The notes: generated from the letters alone by a model not told the origin. A DNA stretch of 64,000 bases from Paenibacillus glycanilyticus (GCF_030161375.1 NZ_BSSQ01000018.1:186001-250000), one strand, 5' to 3'; positions 1-8,538 are shown, counted from the first letter of the stretch. Numbers and translations: made by a program.

Positions 1-72
1 CATGAAATCGATTAATCTATTATCATTGTAATTGTCATATTTTACATGCTGAGTAACATTAAGGGGGTTCCT

Positions 73-870
73 ATGCTTCAGGCCTATTGGTACATTACAA
101 AGATGAAGCTGCTCGTTAATTTGACTTACCGATTTGAAGTGTTTACTTCCGTGGCAACCAATCTCATTCTTATGCTCGCATCCGTCTTCTTATGGCAAAC
201 CGCTTATAAAGGCGGATCCGGATCGGTCGAGGCGCTTAGCCTGCAGGATCTTACTACATACACGATTCTCTCCATCACCATCTCCACCATCTTTGTATGC
301 GACGTGCAGAACACCATTTATTCGAAAATAAGAGAGGGTCAGATCGTCACCGACTTCTACCGCCCGATTCCGCTTCTTGCCTGCTACCTGGCTGAAGATA
401 TCGGGGAAATGTTCAGTTCCTTACTGAACCGAGCTCTTCCGCTTATCGTGTTTGCTTCCCTCTTTTTCGGCATTCCATGGCCTTCATCCTTCCAGAACTT
501 TCTGCTTTTTCTCCCCAGCTGCGTGTTAAGCTACGCGATCCTCTGGCTGCTCAGCGCGCTTATTGGACTTGTTGCTTTCTGGGTGATGGAACTGGGCAAC
601 ATGGGGAACGTCAAAGACGCCATAGTCCGCGTATTGTCGGGCAGTATCGTACCGCTCTGGTTTTTCCCGGAATCCGTTCAGACCGTCTCGAAATTTCTTC
701 CTTTCCAATATACCTATCAGACTCCGCTTGGGATCTACATAGGCAATACCAATGTTATTGATGCATTATCCTCAATGGCTGTACAAGCGGTATGGGTTGG
801 GATTCTGTATCTCATCCTCACAGCCGGATGGGCGCGCACGAAGAAAAAAACGCTAATCCAAGGAGGTTGA
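73..870 (+). CDS. ABC-2 type transporter permease (first of pair)
   Basis: Integral membrane subunit of an ABC exporter. The 265-residue product has about six hydrophobic segments and the layout of the COG4587-type ABC-2 permeases that pair with a COG3694-type permease and a COG4586-type ATPase. I chose the ATG at 73 because AAGGGGG lies 7 bases upstream; the in-frame ATG at 46 has no ribosome site. It is followed 8 bases later by a second permease and then the ATPase, so the three form one operon and one transporter. The substrate cannot be told from sequence. Confidence 0.85.
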   Translation: MLQAYWYITKMKLLVNLTYRFEVFTSVATNLILMLASVFLWQTAYKGGSGSVEALSLQDLTTYTILSITISTIFVCDVQNTIYSKIREGQIVTDFYRPIPLLACYLAEDIGEMFSSLLNRALPLIVFASLFFGIPWPSSFQNFLLFLPSCVLSYAILWLLSALIGLVAFWVMELGNMGNVKDAIVRVLSGSIVPLWFFPESVQTVSKFLPFQYTYQTPLGIYIGNTNVIDALSSMAVQAVWVGILYLILTAGWARTKKKTLIQGG

Positions 871-878
871 ATCGCGCC

Positions 879-1697
879 ATGGTATCCACGATCAAGCATT
901 ATGTATCTGTCGCTTCCTGCTGGGCGCGGCTTGCCGTTCAGCGGCAGCTGGAGTATCCGTTATTCCTCGTCAGCTGGCTGCTCATGATTCCCATTCAATA
1001 CTTTTCCGGCATCTGGATGCTCAAGATTATCGTCGACCGCTTTCAGGCGCTTAACGGGTGGGACTTTCCCCAACTCACTTTCCTATATGGACTTGGCCTG
1101 ATTAGCCACGGCATCTTTGTCGTTTTCTTTATTAATACATGGAGCATGGATTACATGGTCATCAATGGCGGCTACGACCGCCTACTGCTTCGCCCGATGA
1201 ACGTCTTCTTCCAGTTGGTCGCAAGTTACGTTAATTTTATCGGGTTAATCGACTGTATTCCGGGGATCATTATCTTCCTCTATGGCGCGGAGATTGCGGG
1301 CTTCCACTGGTCCATCGCCAACATCGGCAAGCTTGTTCTCGTGCTGATCGGCGGGATCCTGATTCGGGCCGCGTTATTTACTAGCCTTGGCACGATTGCC
1401 TTCTGGACCAAACGCAACGGCTCCATGGTGGGCTTCGCCCTGACTATGCTGGAGAGGGCAACCATGTATCCCCTCAGCATATATCCTTATTTCTTGCAAG
1501 CCATATTCACCTTCATCATCCCAATCGGGTTCATCAGCTTCTATCCGGCTGCGGAATTTCTGAACATCGACAGCGGACAATTTGATCTCCCGTTAAGTTT
1601 TGCCTTATGGACACCGCTCGTAGGCGTCATATGCTTCCTGATCGCCGGCGGCATCTTCAAATTCGGTATGAAAAATTACGAGAGCGCAGGCTCTTAA
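879..1697 (+). CDS. ABC-2 type transporter permease (second of pair)
   Basis: Second membrane subunit of the same ABC exporter, 272 residues with about six membrane segments, resembling COG3694-type permeases. The ATG at 879 is preceded by AGGAGG at 861-866, which overlaps the end of the upstream permease gene and suggests coupled translation. An in-frame ATG at 792 would place the start deep inside the first permease gene and is unlikely. The ATPase gene begins 19 bases after the stop. Permease, permease, ATPase is the usual order for this exporter family. Substrate unknown. Confidence 0.85.
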   Translation: MVSTIKHYVSVASCWARLAVQRQLEYPLFLVSWLLMIPIQYFSGIWMLKIIVDRFQALNGWDFPQLTFLYGLGLISHGIFVVFFINTWSMDYMVINGGYDRLLLRPMNVFFQLVASYVNFIGLIDCIPGIIIFLYGAEIAGFHWSIANIGKLVLVLIGGILIRAALFTSLGTIAFWTKRNGSMVGFALTMLERATMYPLSIYPYFLQAIFTFIIPIGFISFYPAAEFLNIDSGQFDLPLSFALWTPLVGVICFLIAGGIFKFGMKNYESAGS

Positions 1698-1716
1698 GAA
1701 GAGGGGATTGGGCAAA

Positions 1717-2706
1717 ATGGATGCGGTTATTGAGGTTAAAGATCTCGTGAAGGAATATATCATCGTGAAGAAAGAAAGCGGACTGCGCGGTTCCGTGAAA
1801 AGTCTGCTATTTCCCAAGAAAACAAAATTTAACGGGGTAAACGGAATAAGTTTCTCGATTGCCCCCGGCGAAATTGTAGGCTACATTGGCCCTAACGGCG
1901 CCGGCAAAAGCACAACGATTAAGATGCTGACCGGGATTCTGCATCCTACCGCAGGTTCGATTCAAGTATGCGGCATCTCCCCGCAGGCGGACCGGAAAGC
2001 CGTCGTCCGGAAATTAGGCGTCGTATTCGGTCAGCGTACGCAGCTTTACTGGGATTTGAGACTTGGGGAATCTTTCGAGCTGCTCCGCAGAATTTATCAG
2101 ATTGACCAGCAATCTTACGATAATAATCTTGCTATACTGACCGAAGTATTAAAGCTGCAGGATTTCATCAACACGCCGGTGCGCCAGCTATCGCTTGGCC
2201 AGCGGATGCGCGGCGATATCGCGGCGGCGATGCTTCATTCTCCGTCTATATTGTTCCTCGATGAACCGACCATCGGGCTTGATGCAGACGCGAAACACGC
2301 CATCCGCAATTTCATTAAGGAGATTAATCGCACGCGTAGCGTAACCGTTATTCTAACTACGCATGATCTCGACGATGTTGAGCAATTATGCAGCCGGATT
2401 ATCGTCGTGAACAACGGCAAGATCGTCGAGGACGGCCCCATCGACTCCATCATCCACAAGCTGACGCCTCACCGCATGTTAGTTGTGGAGCTCCAGGAGC
2501 CTTGCGACGATCTAACCACTCCCCATGCCGAGATCATCAAGCAGGAGGGACTCCGAATCTGGTATCAGTTCGAGAAGGAACGTATCTCCGCCTCCGAATT
2601 AATTGCCGCTTTATCGCAGAAGCTTCCGATCCAAGATATTAGCGTCAAAGAGCCTAACGTTGAAGATGCCATCCGTGTGGTGTATAAAACAACGGCAACG
2701 GTGTAA
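1717..2706 (+). CDS. ABC transporter ATP-binding protein
   Basis: Cytoplasmic ATPase that drives the two upstream permeases. Visible motifs: Walker A GPNGAGKST at residues 58-66, signature LSLGQ, Walker B LFLDEP followed by TIGLD, and the switch His in TTHD. The 329-residue length with a C-terminal extension after the core and the N-terminal VKEY start fit COG4586-type ATPases. The ATG at 1717 has GAGGGG 10 bases upstream; a TTG at 1708 is too close to that site. No convincing intrinsic terminator follows; a weak TTGCTG/CAGCAA stem lies at about 2719-2739. Confidence 0.9.
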   Translation: MDAVIEVKDLVKEYIIVKKESGLRGSVKSLLFPKKTKFNGVNGISFSIAPGEIVGYIGPNGAGKSTTIKMLTGILHPTAGSIQVCGISPQADRKAVVRKLGVVFGQRTQLYWDLRLGESFELLRRIYQIDQQSYDNNLAILTEVLKLQDFINTPVRQLSLGQRMRGDIAAAMLHSPSILFLDEPTIGLDADAKHAIRNFIKEINRTRSVTVILTTHDLDDVEQLCSRIIVVNNGKIVEDGPIDSIIHKLTPHRMLVVELQEPCDDLTTPHAEIIKQEGLRIWYQFEKERISASELIAALSQKLPIQDISVKEPNVEDAIRVVYKTTATV

Positions 2707-2707
2707 A

Positions 2708-2940
2708 AAAAAGGGCTCTTGCTGCTTTCTTCAGCAAATTGTGTACGCATAGATAACAACTTTCATGAGCATTTTAGGAGGTAGCTGTCCCGGCTACCTC
2801 CGGGATAGGCTTTCGTAAAGAGGTTCATATCTAAGCGATTTGACTGCGTCGTTAATGACGCGAACGAGATGATTTTCGGGGATATCTTCTTGCAAGTCCA
2901 TTGGCAAGGACAGTTGATCCATGTTATATTCTTTGTACAT
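2708..2940 (-). pseudogene. IS1182-family transposase N-terminus, decayed remnant
   Basis: Read on the minus strand from an ATG at 2940, the sequence opens MYKEYNMDQLSLPMDL and continues with IPENHLVRVINDAV, the typical opening of IS1182-family transposases. After about 45 codons the frame breaks: PGGSRDSY is in one frame and PKMLMKVVIYAYT returns in the original frame, consistent with a 2-base and a 1-base loss. A stop follows directly after AYTIC. The remaining catalytic part of the transposase is absent, replaced by the ABC transporter genes. This is a dead fragment and not a mobile unit. Family assignment is from memory of the family opening. Confidence 0.75.
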
Positions 2941-3010
2941 AAAGAAGCCTCTCTTTACTTAGAATGGTTGGGTGGTACCTCCATTTTAACAAGGGTTGGC
3001 TTCTTTTTGT
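2941..3010 (+). other. Hairpin with T-tract and GGGTGGTACC motif; possible T-box remnant or IS end
   Basis: AAAGAAGCC at 2941-2949 can pair with GGCTTCTTT at 2998-3006, followed by more T residues, giving a terminator-like shape. Between the arms is TTGGGTGGTACC, close to the T-box core GGGTGGNACC of tRNA-responsive leaders. No specifier stem or aminoacyl-tRNA/amino-acid gene is visible nearby, so it may be a scrap of a leader or just the end of the decayed insertion element. Confidence 0.25.
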
Positions 3011-3231
3011 TTGAGCATTTCATGAACAGGTTAAAGGCAGACGGAGCATTAAATGATTCTGGAGAAGCGAAGTTTATGCTTACGAAGTAGCTTTCTTTCA
3101 GAAAGCTTTGAAGCGGTTGCTTTTGCTCAGGGATTCCTACCTTACCTCGTTGATTAAAGGGAATCCCAGAGCAATGGCGATTGGAAGAACATTTAATGCG
3201 CAGGCAGCTGGTTTACCTAAAACAAAAAACA
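3011..3231. other. Intergenic stretch with no recognised gene
   Basis: Short open stretches exist on both strands, but none has a ribosome site, a recognisable family match or a sensible start. It lies between the transposase remnant and a minus-strand terminator and is probably debris or spacer. Confidence 0.4.
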
Positions 3232-3272
3232 GGGGTGTCCCATCGTCATTTTCATGACTTATGGGACACCCC
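3222..3272 (-). terminator. Intrinsic terminator of the YVTN propeller gene
   Basis: Twelve-base arms GGGGTGTCCCAT (3232-3243) and ATGGGACACCCC (3261-3272) pair perfectly. On the minus strand the stem is followed by a T-rich run (plus-strand AACAAAAAACA). It lies just downstream of the minus-strand gene ending at 3280. Confidence 0.85.
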
Positions 3273-3279
3273 CTTCCTT

Positions 3280-4593
3280 TTATTCCGATAAAGCGATATC
3301 GCTAGGATTACCGGGCAATTTAATCGTACCTATGAGTTCGTTAGACTCTCCGTCCAATACCGCAATACCGCCCATAACCAACACATAAATCCGGTTCGTT
3401 GTTGTATTTACGGCGACGGTCTTCGGACAGTGCCCAACAGGGACTGAATGAATGACCTTATGGCTTGACGCATCAATTACCGAGACATTATCGCTGCCGG
3501 AATTGGTAACATACACAAGATTGGTACCCGGATGAACGGCCGCGCAATAAGGATTGCTGCCTATTCCATCGGTGATTGTCGTTACCGGCGTATTCGTTGC
3601 CCCGTATATAACCGTTACGCTATCGCTCTTGAAGTTAGGCACATAAATCAAATTGGCTTCCGTGTGAACACCGGCCACCCCGGGTTCATGCTGGAGCGGA
3701 ATATCCGGGAATAGCCTGGTATTCGTAACGCCGTCTATAACGGAAAGATCATGATCCGGGCTGCCGTTAGCCACGTAAATCCGGTTCGTGACCTTGTTGA
3801 CCGCGATACCTGCGGGGATATTGCCAACCCCAACCGTCTCGATCAATTGATTCGTTGCCCCATTAAGGACGTCAACCGCATTCATCAGCGAGCTTGTAAT
3901 GTAGACGCGGTTTGTCTTCTCGTTCACGGCTGCCAACGATGGGAACGGGCTGACCGGAACCACGGCAATCACTTCGCGGCTGCTCCCGTCAATTACCGAA
4001 ATCTGATGTTTATTGCTATGAATCGCATAAATCCGGTTCGCCGCCGCATTCACCGCTATACTCCGCGCTGAACTTCCCGAAGGCAATTCAATTGCATCCA
4101 CAACTGCCTCTGTCGCCCCATCCATAACCATGATCCGATTCTCGCCCTGCAAAGCCGCGTAAATCCGGTTGGCGGGCATCGAAGTTGGAGTTGCTTCCTG
4201 GACAGGGACTTGCACGGGATCTTGTACAGGATCCTGTACGGGAACCTGTTCAATTACCCGTTCTGCTGCTGGAGAAGGCACGACTACGCGTTCAGGTGCA
4301 GGAGCAGCTTTCCTCACCGCTTCCAACTCAGGTATATCCATTTCCTCTAGCCGATCCAGCCCTTCCGGCACTTCCCGGCCTTTAAATTTCCGTTGCGTAT
4401 ATTTATTGCGGTTCTGATGCGAAGCGTTCGCGCTAGGCTTCACCGATGTTGCTCTAGAAGGTTTCTGCTTGTTCTTCAAGGCGGGGGTTGTTCCCCCCAC
4501 ACGGTCAGGCGGACATAGAAAACCCGTCTGCTTCTGCGGCAAATACAGCAATAACGGCGCGGACTCTTTTTTACCCCGGCTGTACAATTTCAT
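3280..4593 (-). CDS. YVTN/YncE-like seven-bladed beta-propeller protein
   Basis: Predicted 437-residue protein of a basic, low-complexity N-terminal part and a C-terminal beta-propeller. The propeller shows seven repeats built around (A/T)NRIYV...SVIDG...N, one per blade, the YVTN/YncE-type repeat. The linker before it holds repeated VPVQDPVQ units encoded by a near-exact DNA repeat around 4200-4250. No signal peptide is seen, so it may be cytoplasmic or spore-associated. The ATG at 4593 is chosen because GGGAGGG lies just upstream; an ATG at 4611 would sit before that site. Ligand and role unknown. It lies 78 bases downstream of the ROK regulator on the same strand. Confidence 0.75.
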   Translation of the reverse strand: MKLYSRGKKESAPLLLYLPQKQTGFLCPPDRVGGTTPALKNKQKPSRATSVKPSANASHQNRNKYTQRKFKGREVPEGLDRLEEMDIPELEAVRKAAPAPERVVVPSPAAERVIEQVPVQDPVQDPVQVPVQEATPTSMPANRIYAALQGENRIMVMDGATEAVVDAIELPSGSSARSIAVNAAANRIYAIHSNKHQISVIDGSSREVIAVVPVSPFPSLAAVNEKTNRVYITSSLMNAVDVLNGATNQLIETVGVGNIPAGIAVNKVTNRIYVANGSPDHDLSVIDGVTNTRLFPDIPLQHEPGVAGVHTEANLIYVPNFKSDSVTVIYGATNTPVTTITDGIGSNPYCAAVHPGTNLVYVTNSGSDNVSVIDASSHKVIHSVPVGHCPKTVAVNTTTNRIYVLVMGGIAVLDGESNELIGTIKLPGNPSDIALSE

Positions 4594-4671
4594 TTCCGCT
4601 TCCCTCCCCATGTATACCTAAACAGCTTATTTATTATAAGGAGATCGGCATGGAATGGCTTGGGCATCGGT

Positions 4672-5871
4672 TTATAACTTCATCTGGTTTCTTACCATTA
4701 AGGCTGCACCCGTCACAACCGCGTCTTCTTTCAGAACCCCCATCGAAAATCGCGGCACGTACGCTTCGCTGTAATACGTCCGTTTGACCGCAACCTCTGT
4801 AGCTACCCGGTAGTAGATCGGATTGGCGTTAATTAAAGCCCCGCCCAGAATAATCAGCTCCGGATGGAACATGTTAATCAAATTGGCCAGCCCCACCCCG
4901 AAATAAGACGCGGATTGCCGAAACACCTCATGGATAAAAGGATCACCTGCATGGAGGCCGGCCGTAATCGTATCCAAGTTGACCTGTTCAGGCGTAACGG
5001 GAGCGTTGTTCAGCTCTAGAGCTCCGTCTATCTTCAGCCGGGTCCTGATCTGCCGTTCCAATGCCTGAATAGAAGCGTATGTCTCAAGCGAACCGTAATT
5101 GCCGGATTCCCCAAGCCTTGGCCCGTCCACATCGATAATCATTTGGCCGATCGAACCTTCCATATCGACTTTCCCGTACACGATTCGCCCATAGGACATC
5201 ATCGCGGAACGCAAGCTGACTCCGGCATGAACATATAGAGCATGTTGTACGTTTTCCGTGCGAATGGACCAATGTTCCCCAACAAGCGCCGTGTTGGCGC
5301 CGTTCTCGAGCAACGTAGGCAGTTGGATCGCTTCCTCGAACATTGCGCGAATCTTAACCTGTTCCCAACCTTTAGCCGGAAAATATTGCGGATTAATCAT
5401 AATGCCGCCGCTAGCATCAAGCGGCCCTACTGCGCCAATTCCAAGTCCCAATAGTTGATGCCGCCCGATCTGATGATCTTTCATAAAAGCCGCCATCAGC
5501 TTAGTGGCATGCGCAACCAGCCGCTCCGGCGTCATCGTCTCGTCCATCCGCCAGCGAACGACCGATTTCTGGTTCATATTCAAATCAAAGAGACCCAGCG
5601 TAGAAGTTAACCGGGATATTTCAAGCCCAAATATATATTTGTAATCCGGATTAACCTGATACAGAAGCGGTTTGCGTCCGCCATTTGACGGACCTAGTCC
5701 GGTAACAAGGATTAAGCCTTCCTTAGCCATTTCATCCAATAGACGGGTCATCGTACTGCTGGTAATGTCATGCGCCTCCAGCAGTTCCGCTTTGGTAACT
5801 GGCCCAAAATTCGCGACTGTTTCGTATATCAGCTGTTTATGAGAAGGAACCGTACGCGGAGAATAACTCAT
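4672..5871 (-). CDS. ROK-family transcriptional regulator (NagC/XylR type), kinase residues lost
   Basis: Sugar-responsive repressor-like protein, 399 residues. Residues about 10-65 form a winged helix (TKAELLEAHDITSSTMTRLLDEM), followed by a ROK sugar-binding fold with LGIGAVGPLD. Several hallmark residues of active ROK kinases are replaced: the catalytic NDAN motif reads ENGANTA, and the zinc motif CxCGxxGC reads ESGNYGSLE. It therefore looks like a pure sensor-regulator without zinc. The ATG at 5871 has AAAGG 9 bases upstream; a TTG at 5880 is less likely. It is divergent from the chromate transporter genes across a 240-base AT-rich region and precedes the propeller gene. Effector unknown. 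Confidence 0.8.
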   Translation of the reverse strand: MSYSPRTVPSHKQLIYETVANFGPVTKAELLEAHDITSSTMTRLLDEMAKEGLILVTGLGPSNGGRKPLLYQVNPDYKYIFGLEISRLTSTLGLFDLNMNQKSVVRWRMDETMTPERLVAHATKLMAAFMKDHQIGRHQLLGLGIGAVGPLDASGGIMINPQYFPAKGWEQVKIRAMFEEAIQLPTLLENGANTALVGEHWSIRTENVQHALYVHAGVSLRSAMMSYGRIVYGKVDMEGSIGQMIIDVDGPRLGESGNYGSLETYASIQALERQIRTRLKIDGALELNNAPVTPEQVNLDTITAGLHAGDPFIHEVFRQSASYFGVGLANLINMFHPELIILGGALINANPIYYRVATEVAVKRTYYSEAYVPRFSMGVLKEDAVVTGAALMVRNQMKL

Positions 5872-6076
5872 CGCTGCCAACCTTTCTAATCCGTAATCTT
5901 TCTACCTGCCATTATACCCCACAAGCTTAATAGGGGCTATGACCAACTATTCCACCCACTTTATTCAAATTTGAAATTAAGAACCCCTTCAATATCGTTT
6001 ATCCCACCCTTAATAATCGGTATAAATAATATTTATAAAAAAATATGCTCTAGTTTAATCCAAAATGAAATAAAGT

Positions 6077-6085
6077 TGCTATAAT
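6077..6085 (+). promoter_or_regulatory. Extended -10 promoter of the chromate transporter genes
   Basis: TGCTATAAT gives TG at 6077-6078 followed by a perfect TATAAT at 6080-6085. It lies 28 bases upstream of the ATG at 6113, in AT-rich DNA. No good -35 box is visible, as is common for extended -10 promoters. Confidence 0.6.
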
Positions 6086-6112
6086 AACCTTGTAACGTAA
6101 AGGAGACTACTT

Positions 6113-6751
6113 ATGAATACCAATTGGAAAAAACCACTCTATATATGGGTACAGTTGTTTTGGGTGTTTGCCCGGATCGGCCCCTCAACCTTTGGAGGCG
6201 GTTATGCGATGATGCCTGCGATTGAACGCGAGGTTGTCGACAAGCGCAAATGGATGTCCCAAAAGGAACTGGCCGATGTCGTATCCATAGCCGGATCGGC
6301 GCCGGGCGGCGTTGGCGTAAACGCGGCTGCTTTTATCGGTTACAAGAAAGCCCGCATACCGGGAGCAGCGATGGCCGTAATAGGCGTCACCTCCCCTACA
6401 TTTATTATTGTGATCGCCTTTAGTTTGATCTATCTGATCTTTCAAGACAGCCCCAAGCTCGAGGCTGCTCTCAAAGGCATACATGGCGCGGTGGTTGCCC
6501 TCATCATCATGGCCGCCTATCGGATGGCGAAAGCCGCGATCTTCGATACAACAACTGCCGTCTTGGCCATCTGTGCTTTATTCGCCTTGCTCGCATTACC
6601 CGTTACGCCGCTGTATATCGTTGCGGCAGGGATCTTGACCGGCATCTGCTTCATCCGGATCAAGGAGATCGCCGGCAAGAAAACGATGACGGAAAAACCT
6701 TCAAAGAGCCGGTCCGGCGCGGAGCCGATTTACCCGGAGTATTACATCTGA
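6113..6751 (+). CDS. Chromate transporter, N-terminal half protein (CHR family)
   Basis: Membrane protein of 212 residues with one CHR domain. It carries the FGGGYAMMP motif near residue 30 and GSAPGGVGVNAAAFIGY, which are typical of ChrA-type transporters. Full ChrA proteins contain two CHR halves in one chain; here each half is a separate gene, the paired short-chain arrangement known in Bacillus (ywrB/ywrA). The ATG has AAAGGAG 9 bases upstream. The second half starts 22 bases after the stop, so the two are likely made together and work as a heterodimer. Chromate is the family substrate; actual substrate is untested. Confidence 0.85.
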   Translation: MNTNWKKPLYIWVQLFWVFARIGPSTFGGGYAMMPAIEREVVDKRKWMSQKELADVVSIAGSAPGGVGVNAAAFIGYKKARIPGAAMAVIGVTSPTFIIVIAFSLIYLIFQDSPKLEAALKGIHGAVVALIIMAAYRMAKAAIFDTTTAVLAICALFALLALPVTPLYIVAAGILTGICFIRIKEIAGKKTMTEKPSKSRSGAEPIYPEYYI

Positions 6752-6773
6752 TGGGTACAAAGGGGAGTTGTTT

Positions 6774-7304
6774 ATGATCTGGGAATTATTCTTTACTTTC
6801 TTCAAAATTGGATTTATCTCGTTTGGCGGCGGGTATACCGTTATTCCAACCATTCAAAATAAAGTCGTTGCTTACGGGTGGATGACCGGCGCCGAATTCC
6901 AGAAAGCCGTGTCCGTCGCGGGCATGGCGCCGGGCCCGATCGCCACCAATGCCGTGACGCTTATCGGTTACGATACAGCGGGCATTCCCGGCGCCATTGC
7001 GGCGTGCGCCGGCATTGTTTTGCCTTCGCTTATTGTGGTTATTGCGCTGGCCGCTTTTTTCTTCCCGTACCAGTCCAACAAAACTAGCAAATCCATCTTT
7101 TACGGCTTGCGCCCTGTCGTTACGGGGCTTATTGCATACGCCGCGATTCACTTCGCCAACTTCGACAAGCTAAGCGGATATACGTGGATGAACGGATTTA
7201 CTTTGCTGATCTGCGCAGGATGCCTCGTGCTTCTGGCGAAATATAAACTGCACCCCTTGACCGTTATTGCGGCAGCGGGAGCGGCAGGCATTGTTTTTTT
7301 GTAG
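6774..7304 (+). CDS. Chromate transporter, C-terminal half protein (CHR family)
   Basis: Partner of the upstream half transporter, 176 residues with one CHR domain. It shows FGGGYTVIP near residue 20 and GMAPGPIATNAVTLIGY, both family hallmarks. The ATG at 6774 is chosen over a TTG at 6768 because AAAGGGGA lies 7 bases before it. Together with the previous gene it makes one full-length ChrA-like transporter from two chains. No terminator is seen in the 45 bases before the next gene, which may be read from the same transcript. Confidence 0.85.
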   Translation: MIWELFFTFFKIGFISFGGGYTVIPTIQNKVVAYGWMTGAEFQKAVSVAGMAPGPIATNAVTLIGYDTAGIPGAIAACAGIVLPSLIVVIALAAFFFPYQSNKTSKSIFYGLRPVVTGLIAYAAIHFANFDKLSGYTWMNGFTLLICAGCLVLLAKYKLHPLTVIAAAGAAGIVFL

Positions 7305-7349
7305 TACAGTTAAGGTCAAACCTATTCGAAGGCGGGGGATTTCGTTAAT

Positions 7350-8270
7350 ATGCTTGCAACTATTAAACCCGATGGCACAGGTTATACGGTAACATTCGAA
7401 CGCAAACTTCATCATTCGAAAAAAGAAGTATGGTCTTATTTCACCGATAACGACAAGCTCCCGTTGTGGTTCTCCGAGCTTCGCATGGCGGACTTGCGGG
7501 AAGGCGGACATCTTAGCTTCAACATGGGAGACGGTACGTTTGAGACGTTGACCATTACGGCCTGCGAACCTCAATCCGTTCTCGCCTTTACATGGGGAGA
7601 GGATATGGCCGTACGATTCGAATTCCATGAAGACCGCGGAATCTGCACCCTACGATTAATCGAGAGTATTAGCAAACCGTCAGCCCATACGCCTAAAGAC
7701 CTTGCGGGCTGGCATGTGTGCCTGGATGTCATTCAGTCTTTGCTCGATTATGGACAACCTCTTGCGGATCGCCGTGAGCATTGGGAATCATGGTACCCGA
7801 AATACGCCGATGCCCTGCGGCAGCATGAGTCCTATATCGTTGAAGTTTCAATATCCGTTGAACAGCCGATTGCAGCGGTATGGAAAGCGGTCACGGAAGC
7901 CGAAGCTTTGTCGAAGTGGTATTCCCCGGGTTCGCCTTGGGAGATTGCCGAATGCAAAGAAGGGGCAACCGTCCTTTTCCACCATTCGCCCAACCCCTAC
8001 CATTCGGGAACGGAAGTGACCACATTGCCCGCTATAATCACGGCTTGCGAACCGCCTTATCGGTTTGCTTTGCAGTGGGATTATGCCGGAGCTAACGATA
8101 TTCCGGTCACGACCACTTTCCGGCTTGAAGCGTGCGAAGGCGGAACGAATATAACGATGTCAGAATCGGGTTACGAGAATGCCGAGCAGGCCGAACCGGT
8201 CAGCAAAGGATATTCCATGTCGCTCGCGAATTTAAAGGCTTATTTGGCAGGCAAGCCTCTGCCTTATTAA
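7350..8270 (+). CDS. Tandem SRPBCC (AHSA1-like) domain protein
   Basis: 306-residue soluble protein with two copies of the START/Bet v1-like AHSA1 fold. Repeat one spans about residues 10-120 and repeat two about 160-300. Each has the pattern in which a hydrophobic start (YTVTFERKL; YIVEVSISV) leads to W(S/K)xxT(D/E), LPLWFS or LSKWYS, and later ITACEP followed by aromatic and LxWxY strands. Family members bind hydrophobic ligands; a few act with chaperones. GGGGGA precedes the ATG. It follows the chromate transporter by 45 bases, which hints at co-transcription but not at a shared function. Confidence 0.75.
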   Translation: MLATIKPDGTGYTVTFERKLHHSKKEVWSYFTDNDKLPLWFSELRMADLREGGHLSFNMGDGTFETLTITACEPQSVLAFTWGEDMAVRFEFHEDRGICTLRLIESISKPSAHTPKDLAGWHVCLDVIQSLLDYGQPLADRREHWESWYPKYADALRQHESYIVEVSISVEQPIAAVWKAVTEAEALSKWYSPGSPWEIAECKEGATVLFHHSPNPYHSGTEVTTLPAIITACEPPYRFALQWDYAGANDIPVTTTFRLEACEGGTNITMSESGYENAEQAEPVSKGYSMSLANLKAYLAGKPLPY

Positions 8271-8343
8271 ATAGGCTATGTTAAGCATAAATGTTGATAT
8301 TTGACTCTCAATCAAAATCGCGAGGCCGATCTCTTACCTAACG

Positions 8344-8527
8344 TTGCACGAAATGCAGCATATTTAGGCATTTGAGCCCACTAACTAGAGATATCCTGCA
8401 CAAAATGCAGGATACAAGTCAATAAATGCCCAAAAGGGTTCCAAACCAACTCATATCCTGCATTCCGTGCAGTATAATTTACGCTTTGGCCTAATTAAGG
8501 AAAATATACTGCACTTCGTGCAACATA
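8344..8527. repeat. Array of four TGCA-N5-TGCA palindromic units
   Basis: Four related units lie at 8344-8363, 8391-8414, 8453-8475 and 8503-8527. Each has TGCA, five bases, TGCA; the first TGCA begins at 8345, 8397, 8459 and 8510. Units 2-4 are preceded by ATATCC or ATATAC and units 2-4 end in GATA, GTATA or ACATA. Spacing is 51-62 bases. The units sit in the 3' intergenic region between convergent genes, so they resemble an extragenic repeat family more than promoter operators. The 8271-8340 stretch before them holds nothing I recognise. Confidence 0.7.
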
Positions 8528-8538
8528 GCCATTAAATA

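Noticed and set aside
2777..2801. Nine-base perfect inverted repeat GGAGGTAGC/GCTACCTCC as a terminator of the ABC operon
   Set aside because: No T-run follows on either strand, and the sequence falls inside the decayed transposase coding region, which explains its presence.
2869..3090. Plus-strand open frame of 73 codons
   Set aside because: It is mostly the reverse complement of the transposase remnant, has no ribosome site and resembles nothing.
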